DNA of 64,000 bases from HLUCCA09 sp038745585 (GCA_038745585.1 JBCDLH010000012.1:52836-116835); one strand, 5' to 3'. Shown: positions 25,253-34,101, counted from the stretch's first letter. The notes: generated from the sequence alone by a model not told the origin. Translations and numbers: made by a program.

Positions 25253-25557
25253 TGCCCCGTGCCTTTAGCCCGAAAGTCGTCACCGCCAATGATCTCTTGG
25301 AGGGCGACGTAATCTATCTCTCCGGTGAGACCTGGGTCCGCGATCTGGCCCAGGCCGAAATCCTGACCGACGAAGCCATCGCCAAGGCACGTCTCAGCGC
25401 GGCCGCCGGACAGACCGGCCGCATCGTCGGCGCGTACCTTGCGGATGTGACGCCAGGGCCCAATGGCCCAAAGCCTGTGCATTTCCGCGAGGCATTCCGC
25501 GCCGCCGGGCCTTCGAACTATGCCCATGGCAAGCAAGCGGAGCGCGGCCATGTATGA
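25252..25557 (+). CDS. DUF2849 small protein of the sulfite-reduction operon
   Basis: This 101-residue protein starts MPRAFSPKVVTANDLLEGDVIYL. It matches the DUF2849 pattern seen between cysG and cysI in alphaproteobacteria. It overlaps cysG by one base and cysI by eight, so it is tightly coupled to both. No catalytic motif is visible. A role in assembly or regulation of sulfite reductase is inferred from context only. Confidence 0.85.
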   Translation: MPRAFSPKVVTANDLLEGDVIYLSGETWVRDLAQAEILTDEAIAKARLSAAAGQTGRIVGAYLADVTPGPNGPKPVHFREAFRAAGPSNYAHGKQAERGHV

Positions 25558-27214
25558 ATACACCGAGTTCGACAGCGCGTTCCTGGCCGAACGCAACGCC
25601 CAGTTTCGCGCCCAGGTGGAGCGCCGCCTCTCGGGTGCGCTGACCGAGGACGAGTTCAAGCCGCTCCGGCTGATGAACGGGCTCTACCTGCAGCTCCACG
25701 CCTATATGTTGCGGGTGGCGATCCCCTACGGCACGCTCAACGCCGCCCAGATGCGCCAGCTCGCACTGATCTCCGAGCGCTGGGACAAGGGCTATGGCCA
25801 CTTTACCACGCGCCAAAACATTCAGTTCAACTGGCCGCGCTTACAGGACGTGCCCGATATGCTCGACGCGCTGGCCGAGGTGGGCTTGCATGCGATCCAG
25901 ACGAGCGGCAACACGATCCGCAACGTCACGGCCGATCACTTTGCGGGGGCCGCGGGCGATGAGATCGCCGACCCCCGCCCCTATGCCGAGCTTATCCGGC
26001 AATGGTCCACCGACCACCCGGAATTTCAGTTTCTCGGCCGCAAGTTCAAGATCGCGGTGACCGGCGCCAGCGCCGACCGCGCGGTGATCCGCGCCCATGA
26101 CATCGGTCTGCAGATCGTCGAAAACGAAGGTGAGATCGGCTTTCGCGTGCTGGTCGGCGGCGGGCTCGGACGGACGCCGATGATCGGCAAGGTGATCCGG
26201 GAGTTCCTGCCCGAGGCCGATTTGCTGCCCTATCTCGAGGCGATCGTTGCCGTCTACAACCTGCTCGGGCGGCGGGACAACAAGTATAAGGCGCGGATTA
26301 AGATCACGGTGCACGAGAACGGCATCGACAATATCCGCGCGCTGACCGAGGCGGAGTTTGTCCTTCGACGTGCCGCGTTTACCGGCGCCGGGGCCGCGCG
26401 GCTCGGCGAGATCCAGGCCGCCTTCGCCCCGCCCGCCTTCCGAACCGGAGACGTCAGCGCCTACGAGACCGCGCGTGCTGGCGACCCCGTCTTACGGAGC
26501 TGGGCCGACACCAACCTTTTTGCGCACCGGGCCGAGGGCTATGCCATCGTCTCAGTCTCCTTGAAGGCTCACGGCGCAACGCCGGGCGACGCCACCGCCG
26601 CGCAGATGCGCGTGCTCGCCGATCTAGCCGAGCGCTACGGCCATGACGAGCTGCGCATCAGCCATGAGCAGAATGTAATCCTGCCCCATGTCCATAAGTC
26701 GGACCTGCCGGCCTTGCACGCTACCCTCCAGCAGCACGGGCTGGCGACCGCGAATATCGGGCTGATCTCGGACATCATCGCGTGCCCGGGCATGGATTAC
26801 TGCGCTTTGGCGACGGCCCGCTCGATCCCCATCGCGCAGGAGATCGCAACATGCTTTGACGAGCTGAAGCTCGAACACGATGTCGGGCCGCTCAAGATCA
26901 AGATCTCGGGCTGCATCAATGCGTGTGGGCACCACCATGTGGGCCATATCGGCATTCTGGGGCTCGACCGGGCCGGCGTCGAAAACTACCAGGTGACGCT
27001 TGGCGGCGACGGGACCGAGGACGCCGCTCTCGGCGAGCGGGCAGGCCCGGGCTTCTCGGCCGAAGAGATCGTGCCCGCCATCGAGCGCCTGGTGCATGTC
27101 TATCTCGATCTGCGCCAAGACAGAGGCGAGACCTTCCTGCAGACCTACCGTCGCATTGGGATCGCGCCCTTCAAGGCCGCGCTCTATCCGGCGGAAGCTG
27201 TGGCGGCGGAGTAG
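25550..27214 (+). CDS. cysI: Assimilatory sulfite reductase, siroheme/4Fe-4S hemoprotein
   Basis: This 554-residue protein starts MYEYTEFDSAFLAERN inside the end of the DUF2849 gene. Nitrite/sulfite-reductase repeats are present: LMNGLYLQLHAYMLRVAIPYG (about 42-62), FTTRQNIQFNW and SGNTIRNVT, then RISHEQNVILP. The cluster/siroheme cysteines lie in ACPGMDYC (about 413-420) and GCINACGHHH (about 453-462). It reduces sulfite to sulfide. No flavoprotein CysJ is adjacent, so a ferredoxin-linked or separately encoded electron donor is likely. Confidence 0.92.
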   Translation: MYEYTEFDSAFLAERNAQFRAQVERRLSGALTEDEFKPLRLMNGLYLQLHAYMLRVAIPYGTLNAAQMRQLALISERWDKGYGHFTTRQNIQFNWPRLQDVPDMLDALAEVGLHAIQTSGNTIRNVTADHFAGAAGDEIADPRPYAELIRQWSTDHPEFQFLGRKFKIAVTGASADRAVIRAHDIGLQIVENEGEIGFRVLVGGGLGRTPMIGKVIREFLPEADLLPYLEAIVAVYNLLGRRDNKYKARIKITVHENGIDNIRALTEAEFVLRRAAFTGAGAARLGEIQAAFAPPAFRTGDVSAYETARAGDPVLRSWADTNLFAHRAEGYAIVSVSLKAHGATPGDATAAQMRVLADLAERYGHDELRISHEQNVILPHVHKSDLPALHATLQQHGLATANIGLISDIIACPGMDYCALATARSIPIAQEIATCFDELKLEHDVGPLKIKISGCINACGHHHVGHIGILGLDRAGVENYQVTLGGDGTEDAALGERAGPGFSAEEIVPAIERLVHVYLDLRQDRGETFLQTYRRIGIAPFKAALYPAEAVAAE

Positions 27215-27275
27215 CGTCAGTGTCTGACCTGGACCCGCGAAAACACGGCTGTCTTGCGCCGAAAGGAGCCATGGC

Positions 27276-27683
27276 ATGAATGTCATCGTCACCGATGCCG
27301 GGTTCGGGCCCGAGACGTTTGAGCAGCGCTTCGTCCCGCTCGACGCGGCCGATGGCGCAACGCGTGTCTTCGATCTGCCCTCGAACGCGGACCCCGATCA
27401 CCTTCCGGACATCGCGCGCCGCGCCGAGGCCATCCGGATTGCCTTTCCATCCTTCGCCGATGGGCGTGGCTTTACCCTTGCCCGGCGGCTCCGGCTCCTT
27501 GGCTTTCAGGGGCGGCTTCGCGCCCACGGCCACGTTCTCGCCGATCAATACGCGATGGCTCGCCGCGCCGGGTTTGACGAGGTCGAGATCGACGCCGAGC
27601 TCGCTGCCCGCCAGCCCGAAGCGCAGTGGCGCGCCCGGGCCGACTGGCAAGCCCACGACTACCGGACCCGCCTGCTGGTCTGA
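27276..27683 (+). CDS. DUF934 protein of the sulfite-reduction operon
   Basis: This 135-residue protein has the DUF934 core: FPSFADGRGFTLARRLR near residue 60, GFQGRLRAHGHVLADQYAMARRAGFDEVEI near 78-107. DUF934 genes travel with cysI and usually with cysH. Here it follows cysI by 61 bp and no cysH lies between or after them. It is thought to help sulfite reduction, but the biochemical role is not established. Confidence 0.85.
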   Translation: MNVIVTDAGFGPETFEQRFVPLDAADGATRVFDLPSNADPDHLPDIARRAEAIRIAFPSFADGRGFTLARRLRLLGFQGRLRAHGHVLADQYAMARRAGFDEVEIDAELAARQPEAQWRARADWQAHDYRTRLLV

Positions 27684-27737
27684 GCCTGCCGCAGCCGCGC
27701 GACACAGGGATGTCGGGACCCGCCTGCAGCGGCAGGC
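27684..27737. terminator. Stem-loop after the cys operon, between convergent genes
   Basis: GCCTGCCGC (27684-27692) and GCGGCAGGC (27729-27737) are perfect inverted repeats starting at the base after the DUF934 stop. The opposite gene ends at 27806. There is no U-rich tail, so intrinsic termination is uncertain. Confidence 0.4.
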
Positions 27738-27805
27738 ACGGTCCTGCGCAACAGGGCGAAAGTCCAACGCGGCGCCGTGCGCGGCCGCCCGTGAAGGCGC
27801 GCATG

Positions 27806-28177
27806 TCAGGGCCCACGAAGCTCTTCGACCGAAATCGTCCGCACAAGCACACCCGCCTCGGAATAGAGCAGGATATCGCCCGCCTCTGTCACCACCGCCC
27901 ACCAGCCCGGGCCCGCCGTCACTGCTTGTGCGACCGTGCCCTCGGGCAGGGTCAGCGCCTCGGGAAGGGCGGGGAGCGCAGGCGCACTGGAAGGTCCAGG
28001 CAGGCGGGTGTAGAGCAGAGCCACTATAGCCACGATCCCTACGATCATGGTGGCAGTCAGCAGCGTCACGAGCATCCGCAACAGCCGCAGCCCGCGCAGA
28101 TCGGCCGGCGGGTCGCTCTCGGGGCTCCCGGCGACGGATGCATCGCGGAGACTGGTTTTGTCTGGGAGGTTGGACAT
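27806..28177 (-). CDS. Small single-span membrane protein (DUF6476-like)
   Basis: This 123-residue protein starts MSNLPDKTSLRD. One TM helix (about 33-56, RMLVTLLTATMIVGIVAIVALLY) is preceded by an acidic cytoplasmic tail. A C-terminal soluble segment (AVTAGPGWWAVVTEAGDILLYSEAG) forms what looks like a small beta domain. I associate it with a conserved Rhodobacteraceae family next to rluA, the number being from memory. Its ATG (28177-28175) shares the tetramer CATG with the rluA ATG on the other strand, so its promoter must lie within rluA coding sequence. Confidence 0.7.
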   Translation of the reverse strand: MSNLPDKTSLRDASVAGSPESDPPADLRGLRLLRMLVTLLTATMIVGIVAIVALLYTRLPGPSSAPALPALPEALTLPEGTVAQAVTAGPGWWAVVTEAGDILLYSEAGVLVRTISVEELRGP

Positions 28178-29228
28178 GGCGAACACGCTCCGGCGGATCC
28201 GGGTGGTGATCGGCGCCAACCCCCCGCCCCGCCTCGATAGGGCATTGGCCCGCGACGTGCCAGAGGCCGAGGCGCTCTCGCGCTCGCGCCTCACGCGGCT
28301 GATGGCGGAGGGCGCGGTATCGCGCGACGGAACGCCGCTGACCGAAGCAAAGGCTGCGGTCGCCGAGGGCGATATCATCGAGATCGCGGTGCCCGAGCCC
28401 TCGAAGACCGGCACACGGCCCGAACCGATCCCGCTTCACGTCGTCTACGAAGACGACCATCTCATCGTGATCGACAAGCCAGCCGGGCTCGTCGTTCACC
28501 CGGCGCCCGGCACGCCCACAGGGACGCTCGTCAACGCGCTCCTCGCCCATTGCGGCGCGGCGCTCTCGGGCATCGGCGGCGAAAGGCGTCCCGGTATCGT
28601 CCATCGGATCGACAAAGACACGTCCGGCCTGATCGTCGCCGCCAAATCGGACGCCGCGCATCAGGGCCTCGCCGCGCAATTTGAGGCGCATACGGTCGAC
28701 CGCGCCTACACGGCGTTCTGCCATGGCGCGCCCGAGCCCGGCGATCCGCGGCTCGCTGGCCTGCGCGGCGTGTCTTTTGAGGCGGCGGGCACGGTCAAGA
28801 TCACGACCCGGCTCGACCGGCACCGCGCCGACCGCCAGCGCCAGGCCGTCACCTGGGACCGCGGCCGCCACGCTGTGACACGGCTGCGCCTCGCCGAAGG
28901 CTTTGGTCATCCGCCGGCTGCGGCCAGCATAACCTGCCGGCTCGAAACCGGGCGCACGCACCAGATCCGCGTGCACCTGAGCTACGCCGGGCATGCGCTC
29001 ATCGGCGACCCGGTCTATGGTGGGCGGCGGCGCGCCCCAGCCAAAGCGCTCGGCGCGGACGTTGCCACTGCGCTCGATACATTCCCGCGCCAAGCACTTC
29101 ATGCCGCCCGCCTGGGCTTTGTGCATCCGGTGACCTCGAAGGCCGTGCGCTTCGAAAGCCCCCTACCCCAGGATATGGCGGACCTCCACGCCCTGCTCTG
29201 CCGCGCACGCGAAAGGTTGGCCCCTTGA
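28176..29228 (+). CDS. RluA-family 23S rRNA pseudouridine synthase
   Basis: This 350-residue protein has an N-terminal S4-like RNA-binding region (RLDRALARDVPEAEALSRSRLTRLM, about 20-45) and the RluA catalytic signature HRIDKDTSGLIVAAK near residue 148. It also has GRTHQIRVHLSYAGHALIGDPVYGG near 262. The catalytic Asp is in HRIDKDTSG. GGGAGG stands 8 bp before ATG 28176, which supports this start over 28047. The next gene begins in a TTGA overlap with its stop. RluC versus RluD specificity cannot be assigned by eye. Confidence 0.88.
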   Translation: MANTLRRIRVVIGANPPPRLDRALARDVPEAEALSRSRLTRLMAEGAVSRDGTPLTEAKAAVAEGDIIEIAVPEPSKTGTRPEPIPLHVVYEDDHLIVIDKPAGLVVHPAPGTPTGTLVNALLAHCGAALSGIGGERRPGIVHRIDKDTSGLIVAAKSDAAHQGLAAQFEAHTVDRAYTAFCHGAPEPGDPRLAGLRGVSFEAAGTVKITTRLDRHRADRQRQAVTWDRGRHAVTRLRLAEGFGHPPAAASITCRLETGRTHQIRVHLSYAGHALIGDPVYGGRRRAPAKALGADVATALDTFPRQALHAARLGFVHPVTSKAVRFESPLPQDMADLHALLCRARERLAP

Positions 29229-29839
29229 GCGATCTCTGGCCCGACGCCGTCACTCTGAAAGGAGAGCGGGTGACGCTGGCTCCGTTGAGCCTGGACCATG
29301 CGAGCGACCTCGCCGCTGCGGCCGCGGACGGAGCGCTGCACCGGTTGTGGTACACCAATGTGCCGACGCCCGAAGGCATGGCCGACGAGATCGAAGGACG
29401 GCTGACCTTGCGCCGTGCTGGCAGCATGCTGCCCTTTGCCGTGCTTGACCCCGGCACGAACCAAGCGGTCGGGATGACGACCTATATGAACATCGACGCG
29501 GGGCACCGGCGGGTCGAGATCGGTTCGACTTGGATTGCCCCGTCCGTCCAGCGCACGGGATTGAACACAGAGGCCAAGCTCTTGCTCCTTGGCCACGCCT
29601 TCGACACGCTCGGCTGCATCGCCGTCGAGTTTCGCACGCACCGCCTCAATCGGCAGAGCCGCGCCGCCATCGAGCGGTTGGGCGCTCAGCTCGACGGCAT
29701 CCTGCGCGCGCATATGATGCTGCCGAACGGGACACTGCGCGACACGGCGGTTTATTCGATACTTGCCTCTGAGTGGCCGACGATCAGGGTGCATCTGACG
29801 GCGCTCCTCGTAAACGACAGCGCGTCTCGCGAACGTTGA
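29225..29839 (+). CDS. GNAT family acetyltransferase (RimJ/RimL-like)
   Basis: This 204-residue protein starts at TTG 29225, overlapping the rluA stop. The RimJ/RimL-type layout is ERVTLAPLSLDHASDLAAAAADG at the N-terminus, GSTWIAPSVQRTGLNTEAKLLLL (about 97-119, acetyl-CoA motif A) and EFRTHRLNRQSRAAIERLGA near 137. Members acetylate ribosomal-protein N-termini or small molecules. Translational coupling to an rRNA-modifying enzyme fits a ribosome-related role, but this is inference. It is followed by the rpoH leader. Confidence 0.8.
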   Translation: MSDLWPDAVTLKGERVTLAPLSLDHASDLAAAAADGALHRLWYTNVPTPEGMADEIEGRLTLRRAGSMLPFAVLDPGTNQAVGMTTYMNIDAGHRRVEIGSTWIAPSVQRTGLNTEAKLLLLGHAFDTLGCIAVEFRTHRLNRQSRAAIERLGAQLDGILRAHMMLPNGTLRDTAVYSILASEWPTIRVHLTALLVNDSASRER

Positions 29840-30125
29840 GGGGTGAGCAAAGCACGAGGCGTGCTAAGGTTTGCCCATGCCGGTGCCGTAGAGCAGAGAC
29901 CATGGTCTTAGGTCACGACGACCTGCTCGACTTACCATCGACCAAAGCACTGTGAACTCCGTTTCAACGCTTTTCGTGCAATTACGCACAGACATATGTG
30001 CTGCGGTACCGACCTGCGGGGTATTGAACCGATCTGTTCAGATCCCATATGTTAAAACAATGAACATTGACAGCTGCGCAAGCTGCACCGAACGGCCGCT
30101 ACAACAGGTTTGGAGGGCACTGCCC
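29840..30125 (+). promoter_or_regulatory. Long leader/promoter region of rpoH
   Basis: This 286-bp gap has no gene and is more A/T-rich than its surroundings. It holds the perfect 12-bp palindrome AGACCATGGTCT (29897-29908) and an inverted repeat GCACAGACATATGTGC (29986-30001). GGAGG lies about 11 bp before the rpoH ATG. Heat-responsive promoter or mRNA structure is plausible for rpoH, but I cannot assign a specific -35/-10. Confidence 0.45.
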
Positions 30126-31025
30126 ATGAGCTCCTACGCAAATCTCCCCGCTCCGTCGCCGGAACAGGGACTCAACCGTTACATGCAAGAAATCCGCAAG
30201 TTCCCGATGCTGGAGCCTGAGGAGGAGTATATGCTGGCCAAGCGTTGGGTGGATCACCAGGACACCGAGTCCGCCCATAAGATGGTGACAAGCCACCTGC
30301 GCCTCGCCGCCAAGATCGCCATGGGTTATCGCGGCTACGGTCTGCCCCAGGCCGAAGTGATATCGGAGGCGAATGTGGGCCTTATGCAGGCGGTCAAACG
30401 CTTCGACCCTGAAAAGGGCTTCCGCCTCGCGACCTACGCGATGTGGTGGATCCGCGCGGCAATTCAGGAATACATCCTGCGCTCCTGGTCGCTCGTGAAG
30501 CTCGGCACGACTTCGGCGCAGAAAAAGCTCTTTTTCAACCTGCGCAAGGCCAAGTCACGGATTGGCGCGCTCGAAGAGGGGGACTTACGCCCAGAGAACG
30601 TCAAAAGGATCGCCAATGACCTCGGCGTGACCGAAGACGAAGTCATCTCGATGAATCGCCGCCTCTCGGGTGGCGACGCCTCGCTCAACGCTACGATCGG
30701 CTCCGAAGACGACAGTTCCGCCCAGTGGCAGGACTGGCTCGAGGACGAGGACGCGAACCAGGCCGAGGCCTATGCCGAAGCTGACGAGATGAACCTGCGC
30801 CGCGAGCTTTTGGCTCAGGCGATGGATGTTCTGAACGACCGCGAGAAAGACATCCTGACCCAGCGCCGGCTGACCGAACCTTCAGTCACGCTGGAGGAGC
30901 TCTCGGGCGTCTATGATGTCAGCCGTGAGCGCATCCGGCAGATCGAAGTCCGCGCCTTCGAAAAGCTGCAGGACCGAATGCAGGAACTGGCCAAAGACAA
31001 GGGGATGGTCGCGGAAATCGCTTAA
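30126..31025 (+). CDS. rpoH: RNA polymerase heat-shock sigma factor RpoH (sigma-32)
   Basis: This 299-residue sigma-70-family protein shows region 2 (RYMQEIRKFPMLEPEEEYMLAKRW, then DLxQEA-like ISEANVGLMQAVKRFDPEKGFRLATYAMWWIRAAIQEY). The RpoH box is AQKKLFFNLRKAK (about residues 135-147), and region 4.2 is TLEELSGVYDVSRERIRQIEVRAFEKLQ. The box distinguishes it from housekeeping sigma. It directs RNA polymerase to heat-shock promoters, probably including ftsH in this window. Alphaproteobacteria often have two rpoH paralogues; which one this is cannot be told. Confidence 0.93.
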   Translation: MSSYANLPAPSPEQGLNRYMQEIRKFPMLEPEEEYMLAKRWVDHQDTESAHKMVTSHLRLAAKIAMGYRGYGLPQAEVISEANVGLMQAVKRFDPEKGFRLATYAMWWIRAAIQEYILRSWSLVKLGTTSAQKKLFFNLRKAKSRIGALEEGDLRPENVKRIANDLGVTEDEVISMNRRLSGGDASLNATIGSEDDSSAQWQDWLEDEDANQAEAYAEADEMNLRRELLAQAMDVLNDREKDILTQRRLTEPSVTLEELSGVYDVSRERIRQIEVRAFEKLQDRMQELAKDKGMVAEIA

Positions 31026-31044
31026 CCGCTCACATCAAGCTCGG

Positions 31045-31071
31045 CAGGCGCGCCGCGGAATTGCGCGCCTG
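31045..31071 (+). terminator. Stem-loop downstream of rpoH
   Basis: CAGGCGCG (31045-31052) pairs with CGCGCCTG (31064-31071) 20 bp after the rpoH stop. The following bases are C/T-mixed rather than a T-run, so efficiency is uncertain. Confidence 0.45.
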
Positions 31072-31138
31072 TCGCTCTCCAATCAGCGCAAAGTGAAACA
31101 CTCGGGTAGATCCACCTGCTGTTCACCGCAGCAAACCA

Positions 31139-31906
31139 TCAGTGCTCGGTCTCACCCGAACGCGCGACCTCCGCGACCAACGCAATCCACCTCGACGGAA
31201 GCGCGTCGCCCGTACGACCGGGCTCCGTGAGGTCCACGCCAAGCGCTTGAGCGATCGTCAGCCCAACAGCACGCTCCCCCAGATCCGAGAACGCATAACC
31301 ACGCGTCCGATACAGCCCCTCGCGATCCTTTTGCGCCTGAGCGGCGAAGAACGCGCCGGTGCGCACGAGCGTCGCGCCGGTGTCGTCCGCAACGCGCGCC
31401 ACGATGCGCTCGATCCTGCGCGCAGCCGAAGCATATCCGATCTGCGGCGCGCGCTTTGCTGGCGGATGGGCGAGGATGAGGACGTCAGCGCCTTGGGCGC
31501 GCAACACTTCGGCCAAGTGGGCCAGGTTGGCAGCCAGCGCGCGATCTTTGCCGAGCCGTGCCTCGGGCGCCTCGAAGGCCGAGAGGACAACAACGTCGGG
31601 TCGATCCTGCCGGAGAACCTGTCGAAGATAACGCAGGTCTGGGCGCGCGGCGCCGTAGAGATCGACGGACACCGGTAGGGGATTGACCCGGAAAGACCTG
31701 CCAGTAAACGCCGCGGCCTCGCCGAGCACGCCTTGGTTGACTTGAAACATTTTGCCGACAAAGAGCACGCGCGGTGGCGCCTCGCGCCAGAAGAAGGCGT
31801 GGCTCTGCCCGACGCCGAGGCACAAGATCAGGGCCAACGCCACGCCGCCCCCACTCGCAAGCAAAGGCGACTTTACGATGCTCCGCCACGTCCCCCAAAG
31901 CTTCAT
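31139..31906 (-). CDS. Exported or membrane-anchored SGNH-hydrolase-like protein
   Basis: This 255-residue protein starts MKLWGTWRSIVKSPLLASGGG with an N-terminal hydrophobic helix (about 18-37) that serves as signal or anchor. The body alternates as in SGNH/GDSL folds: PDVVVLSAFEAPEARLG, a helix AANLAHLAEVLRAQGADVLILAHPP, and a C-terminal segment with DLGERAVGLTIAQALG. The classic N-terminal GDS block is replaced by VLFVGKMF, so catalytic activity is doubtful. A frame open to 32074 adds no family similarity. It is convergent with rpoH and divergent from the tad locus. Confidence 0.6.
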   Translation of the reverse strand: MKLWGTWRSIVKSPLLASGGGVALALILCLGVGQSHAFFWREAPPRVLFVGKMFQVNQGVLGEAAAFTGRSFRVNPLPVSVDLYGAARPDLRYLRQVLRQDRPDVVVLSAFEAPEARLGKDRALAANLAHLAEVLRAQGADVLILAHPPAKRAPQIGYASAARRIERIVARVADDTGATLVRTGAFFAAQAQKDREGLYRTRGYAFSDLGERAVGLTIAQALGVDLTEPGRTGDALPSRWIALVAEVARSGETEH

Positions 31907-32276
31907 GCCTGTCCCCGTTCCCCGCCACGCGCCCAACCGGCCTGCGAACCCAATTCGCGGCGAGGGTATCGAGAAATCCGGCAAACATATGGTTTTGACG
32001 ACGTGCGTTGCGTCTCTGCCGCAGGGGAAGCGCGCCAGCCAGTGCGGCCACAGCGCAGCTGCACCTATCCCCACAAGGCTTGCCTACCCGATATGGTGCG
32101 ATCTAACGCCTCGCGCCCCCACAAATGGGCGCAAGAGCGCGTGTGTTGCCGCACAACTACATAAACCTCGCCCTGCAACCCGCTGATTATTGATCGAAAT
32201 CGGGATCGCAGGCAGGGTGCACTCACATGCGGGCGTCCAAGACCCGCCATCCATTCGTGACAAGAGGCAGGTCACT
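31907..32276. other. Divergent intergenic region upstream of the tad locus
   Basis: This 370-bp spacer separates the SGNH-like gene (-) from cpaC (+) and must carry both promoters. I found no convincing small gene, in particular no Flp-pilin-like sequence. A run around 32145-32200 (CCGCACAACTACATAAACC and GATTATTGATCG) is relatively A/T-rich and is the likeliest site of the tad promoter, without clear -35/-10 boxes. AGAGG (32262-32266) is the ribosome-binding site for cpaC. Confidence 0.5.
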
Positions 32277-33728
32277 ATGACAGTCAAGACGCTATTCCGG
32301 GCGGGTCTGATCGGCCTTGCCGTCGCTCTCCCCGCGGTGCCCGCGGCCATCGTTGCGCCGGGGATCGCCAATGCGGACACGCTCCGCATCCAGGGCGGCA
32401 CAGTGCAACGGGCGCTTAAGGTGCCCATGAACAAGGCCGTCGTCGTGGAAAGCGACACGCCATTTGCCGAGCTTTCCATCGCCAACCCCGGCATCGCAGA
32501 TATCTCGACGCTCTCTGAGACGTCGATCTATGTCTTGGGGCGGGCACCTGGCCGGACGACGCTCACGCTTCTCAACCCCGAGGGGCGGCTGATTACCAAT
32601 GTCGAAGTACAGGTCACCGCCGACGTCGGGGAGCTCAAAGAGCGCCTGCGCGAAGTCCTTCCTGGTGAACAGGTTGAAGTGCGCCCCGCCAACGATGGGA
32701 TCGTGCTGTCGGGCACCGTTTCGACATCGCAAGCCATTGACCGCGCGCTGCAACTCGCCAACCGCTATGCACCCGACCGGGTGTCGAACTTAATGCAGGT
32801 CGGCGGCACGCAGCAAGTCATGATGAAGGTGCGCTTCGCCGAGATGGCGCGCTCGGTCTCCAAGGCGCTCTCCGCGTCGGTCGCGATCAACGCGATCAAC
32901 GACGATTCGACGGCAGGCTCCGTCGCGGGGACCGGCACCTATCTGCTCGGCGACAACCTTGCCAACCTTTTTGACGGCGATCCCGAGACGGGCGTGACGC
33001 TTGGTGGCGAAAGCAACGGCGCGATCCAGATCGGTATCGGATCTGGCGATTTCGAGGTGGGCATCCTGCTCGAAGCGCTTGAGTCTAAGGGGTTCATCCG
33101 CACGCTCGCAGAGCCAAACCTGACCGCGCTCTCCGGACAAGCAGCCGAATTTCTCGCCGGCGGCGAGTATCCTGTGCCGGTTCGGGACGCGGAAGGCGGC
33201 ATTGGCATCCAGTTCAAACCGTTCGGCATCCTGCTCAACATGACGCCAAATGTGATCGGCGAGAACATCAACCTGCGTCTGACCTCCGAAGTGTCCGGCA
33301 TCGACCCGAGCATCGTCATTGCCAATGCGGGTTTCACGATCAATGGTTTCCGGACCCGGCGCGCGATTACGACCATCGAATTGCGCGACGGTGAGAGCTT
33401 TGCAATTGCGGGTCTCCTTGAAGACGACTTCGAAGATCTGGCGGCCCAGGTGCCGTGGCTCGGGGATATTCCCGTCCTTGGCTCGCTCTTCCGCTCGTCG
33501 GACTACCGGCGCGAACAGTCGGAGCTCGTCATCATCATCTCGGCGCATCTCGTAACGCCAACACGCGGCGAAGCACTTGCGCTTCCAACAGACCGGGTCC
33601 GTCCGCCTTCGGAAATCGACCTCTTCCTCAACGGCCGCGTCCTGCGTGCCACCAGCCCGGTGACGGGCGGCGCGGGCGAAGTTGCCCGGCAGGACTTCAC
33701 CGGCTCCTACGGCTATGTGATGGAGTAA
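32277..33728 (+). CDS. cpaC: Tad/Flp pilus outer-membrane secretin CpaC (RcpA)
   Basis: This 483-residue protein has a signal peptide (residues 1-33, ending GIANADT). Its pilus secretin N-domain (VPMNKAVVVESDTPFAELSIANPGIADI) is followed by a BON-like domain (about 115-190). The secretin core (about 255-460) includes GFIRTLAEPNLTALSGQAAEFLAGGEYPVP and VPWLGDIPVLGSLFRS. It forms the outer-membrane gate for the Flp pilus. The usual upstream cpaB is absent in the window. The next gene, a small lipoprotein, starts 5 bp after its stop. Confidence 0.93.
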   Translation: MTVKTLFRAGLIGLAVALPAVPAAIVAPGIANADTLRIQGGTVQRALKVPMNKAVVVESDTPFAELSIANPGIADISTLSETSIYVLGRAPGRTTLTLLNPEGRLITNVEVQVTADVGELKERLREVLPGEQVEVRPANDGIVLSGTVSTSQAIDRALQLANRYAPDRVSNLMQVGGTQQVMMKVRFAEMARSVSKALSASVAINAINDDSTAGSVAGTGTYLLGDNLANLFDGDPETGVTLGGESNGAIQIGIGSGDFEVGILLEALESKGFIRTLAEPNLTALSGQAAEFLAGGEYPVPVRDAEGGIGIQFKPFGILLNMTPNVIGENINLRLTSEVSGIDPSIVIANAGFTINGFRTRRAITTIELRDGESFAIAGLLEDDFEDLAAQVPWLGDIPVLGSLFRSSDYRREQSELVIIISAHLVTPTRGEALALPTDRVRPPSEIDLFLNGRVLRATSPVTGGAGEVARQDFTGSYGYVME

Positions 33729-33733
33729 GGACC

Positions 33734-34039
33734 ATGAGCATGACCAAGATCACAGCTTCGCGAGCCTCCGCCGCCGCCCTCACGGCGCTTCTTTTCGCCT
33801 CTGGCTGTGCCTTTGAGGCGGGCAGCCAGCTCAATACCGCCGATTTCGGCAACGCCACGATGAACAATCACTTGGTTCAGACGTGCCGCGCAGGTCCGAC
33901 GACGGCCAGCGGCAAGTTCATCGCCAAGACCGGCGCCTGCCCAGGGCGCACGTGGGATGGCCGCTACGCCCAGGGCACCTACGACGCCTATGTCAACGAC
34001 GCAGCACCGATCCCGCCGGTGATCAGGAACTTCGAGTAA
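33734..34039 (+). CDS. Small putative lipoprotein of the tad locus
   Basis: This 101-residue protein starts MSMTKITASRASAAALTALLFASGCAFE, a short lipoprotein-type signal with the lipid-modified Cys near residue 25 (FASGC, a slightly unusual box). The mature part is about 75 residues with two further Cys (QTCRAGP and GACPGRTWDG) that could pair. It follows cpaC directly and is closed by a strong terminator. It may be a secretin pilotin or an RcpB/CpaD analogue, by position only. Confidence 0.65.
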   Translation: MSMTKITASRASAAALTALLFASGCAFEAGSQLNTADFGNATMNNHLVQTCRAGPTTASGKFIAKTGACPGRTWDGRYAQGTYDAYVNDAAPIPPVIRNFE

Positions 34040-34066
34040 GCGCCTAAGGCGCCACAGATTGACGTA

Positions 34067-34101
34067 ACGGCGCGCCCACTTGGGCGCGCCGTTTTCGTTT
34101 C
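34067..34101 (+). terminator. Strong intrinsic terminator after cpaC-lipoprotein
   Basis: GGCGCGCCCA (34069-34078) pairs with TGGGCGCGCC (34081-34090) across a two-base centre, so the loop must open by melting the top pairs. GTTTTCGTTT follows. A second small hairpin GCGCC-TAA-GGCGC sits at 34040-34052. It separates cpaC from the cpaE transcript. Confidence 0.8.
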
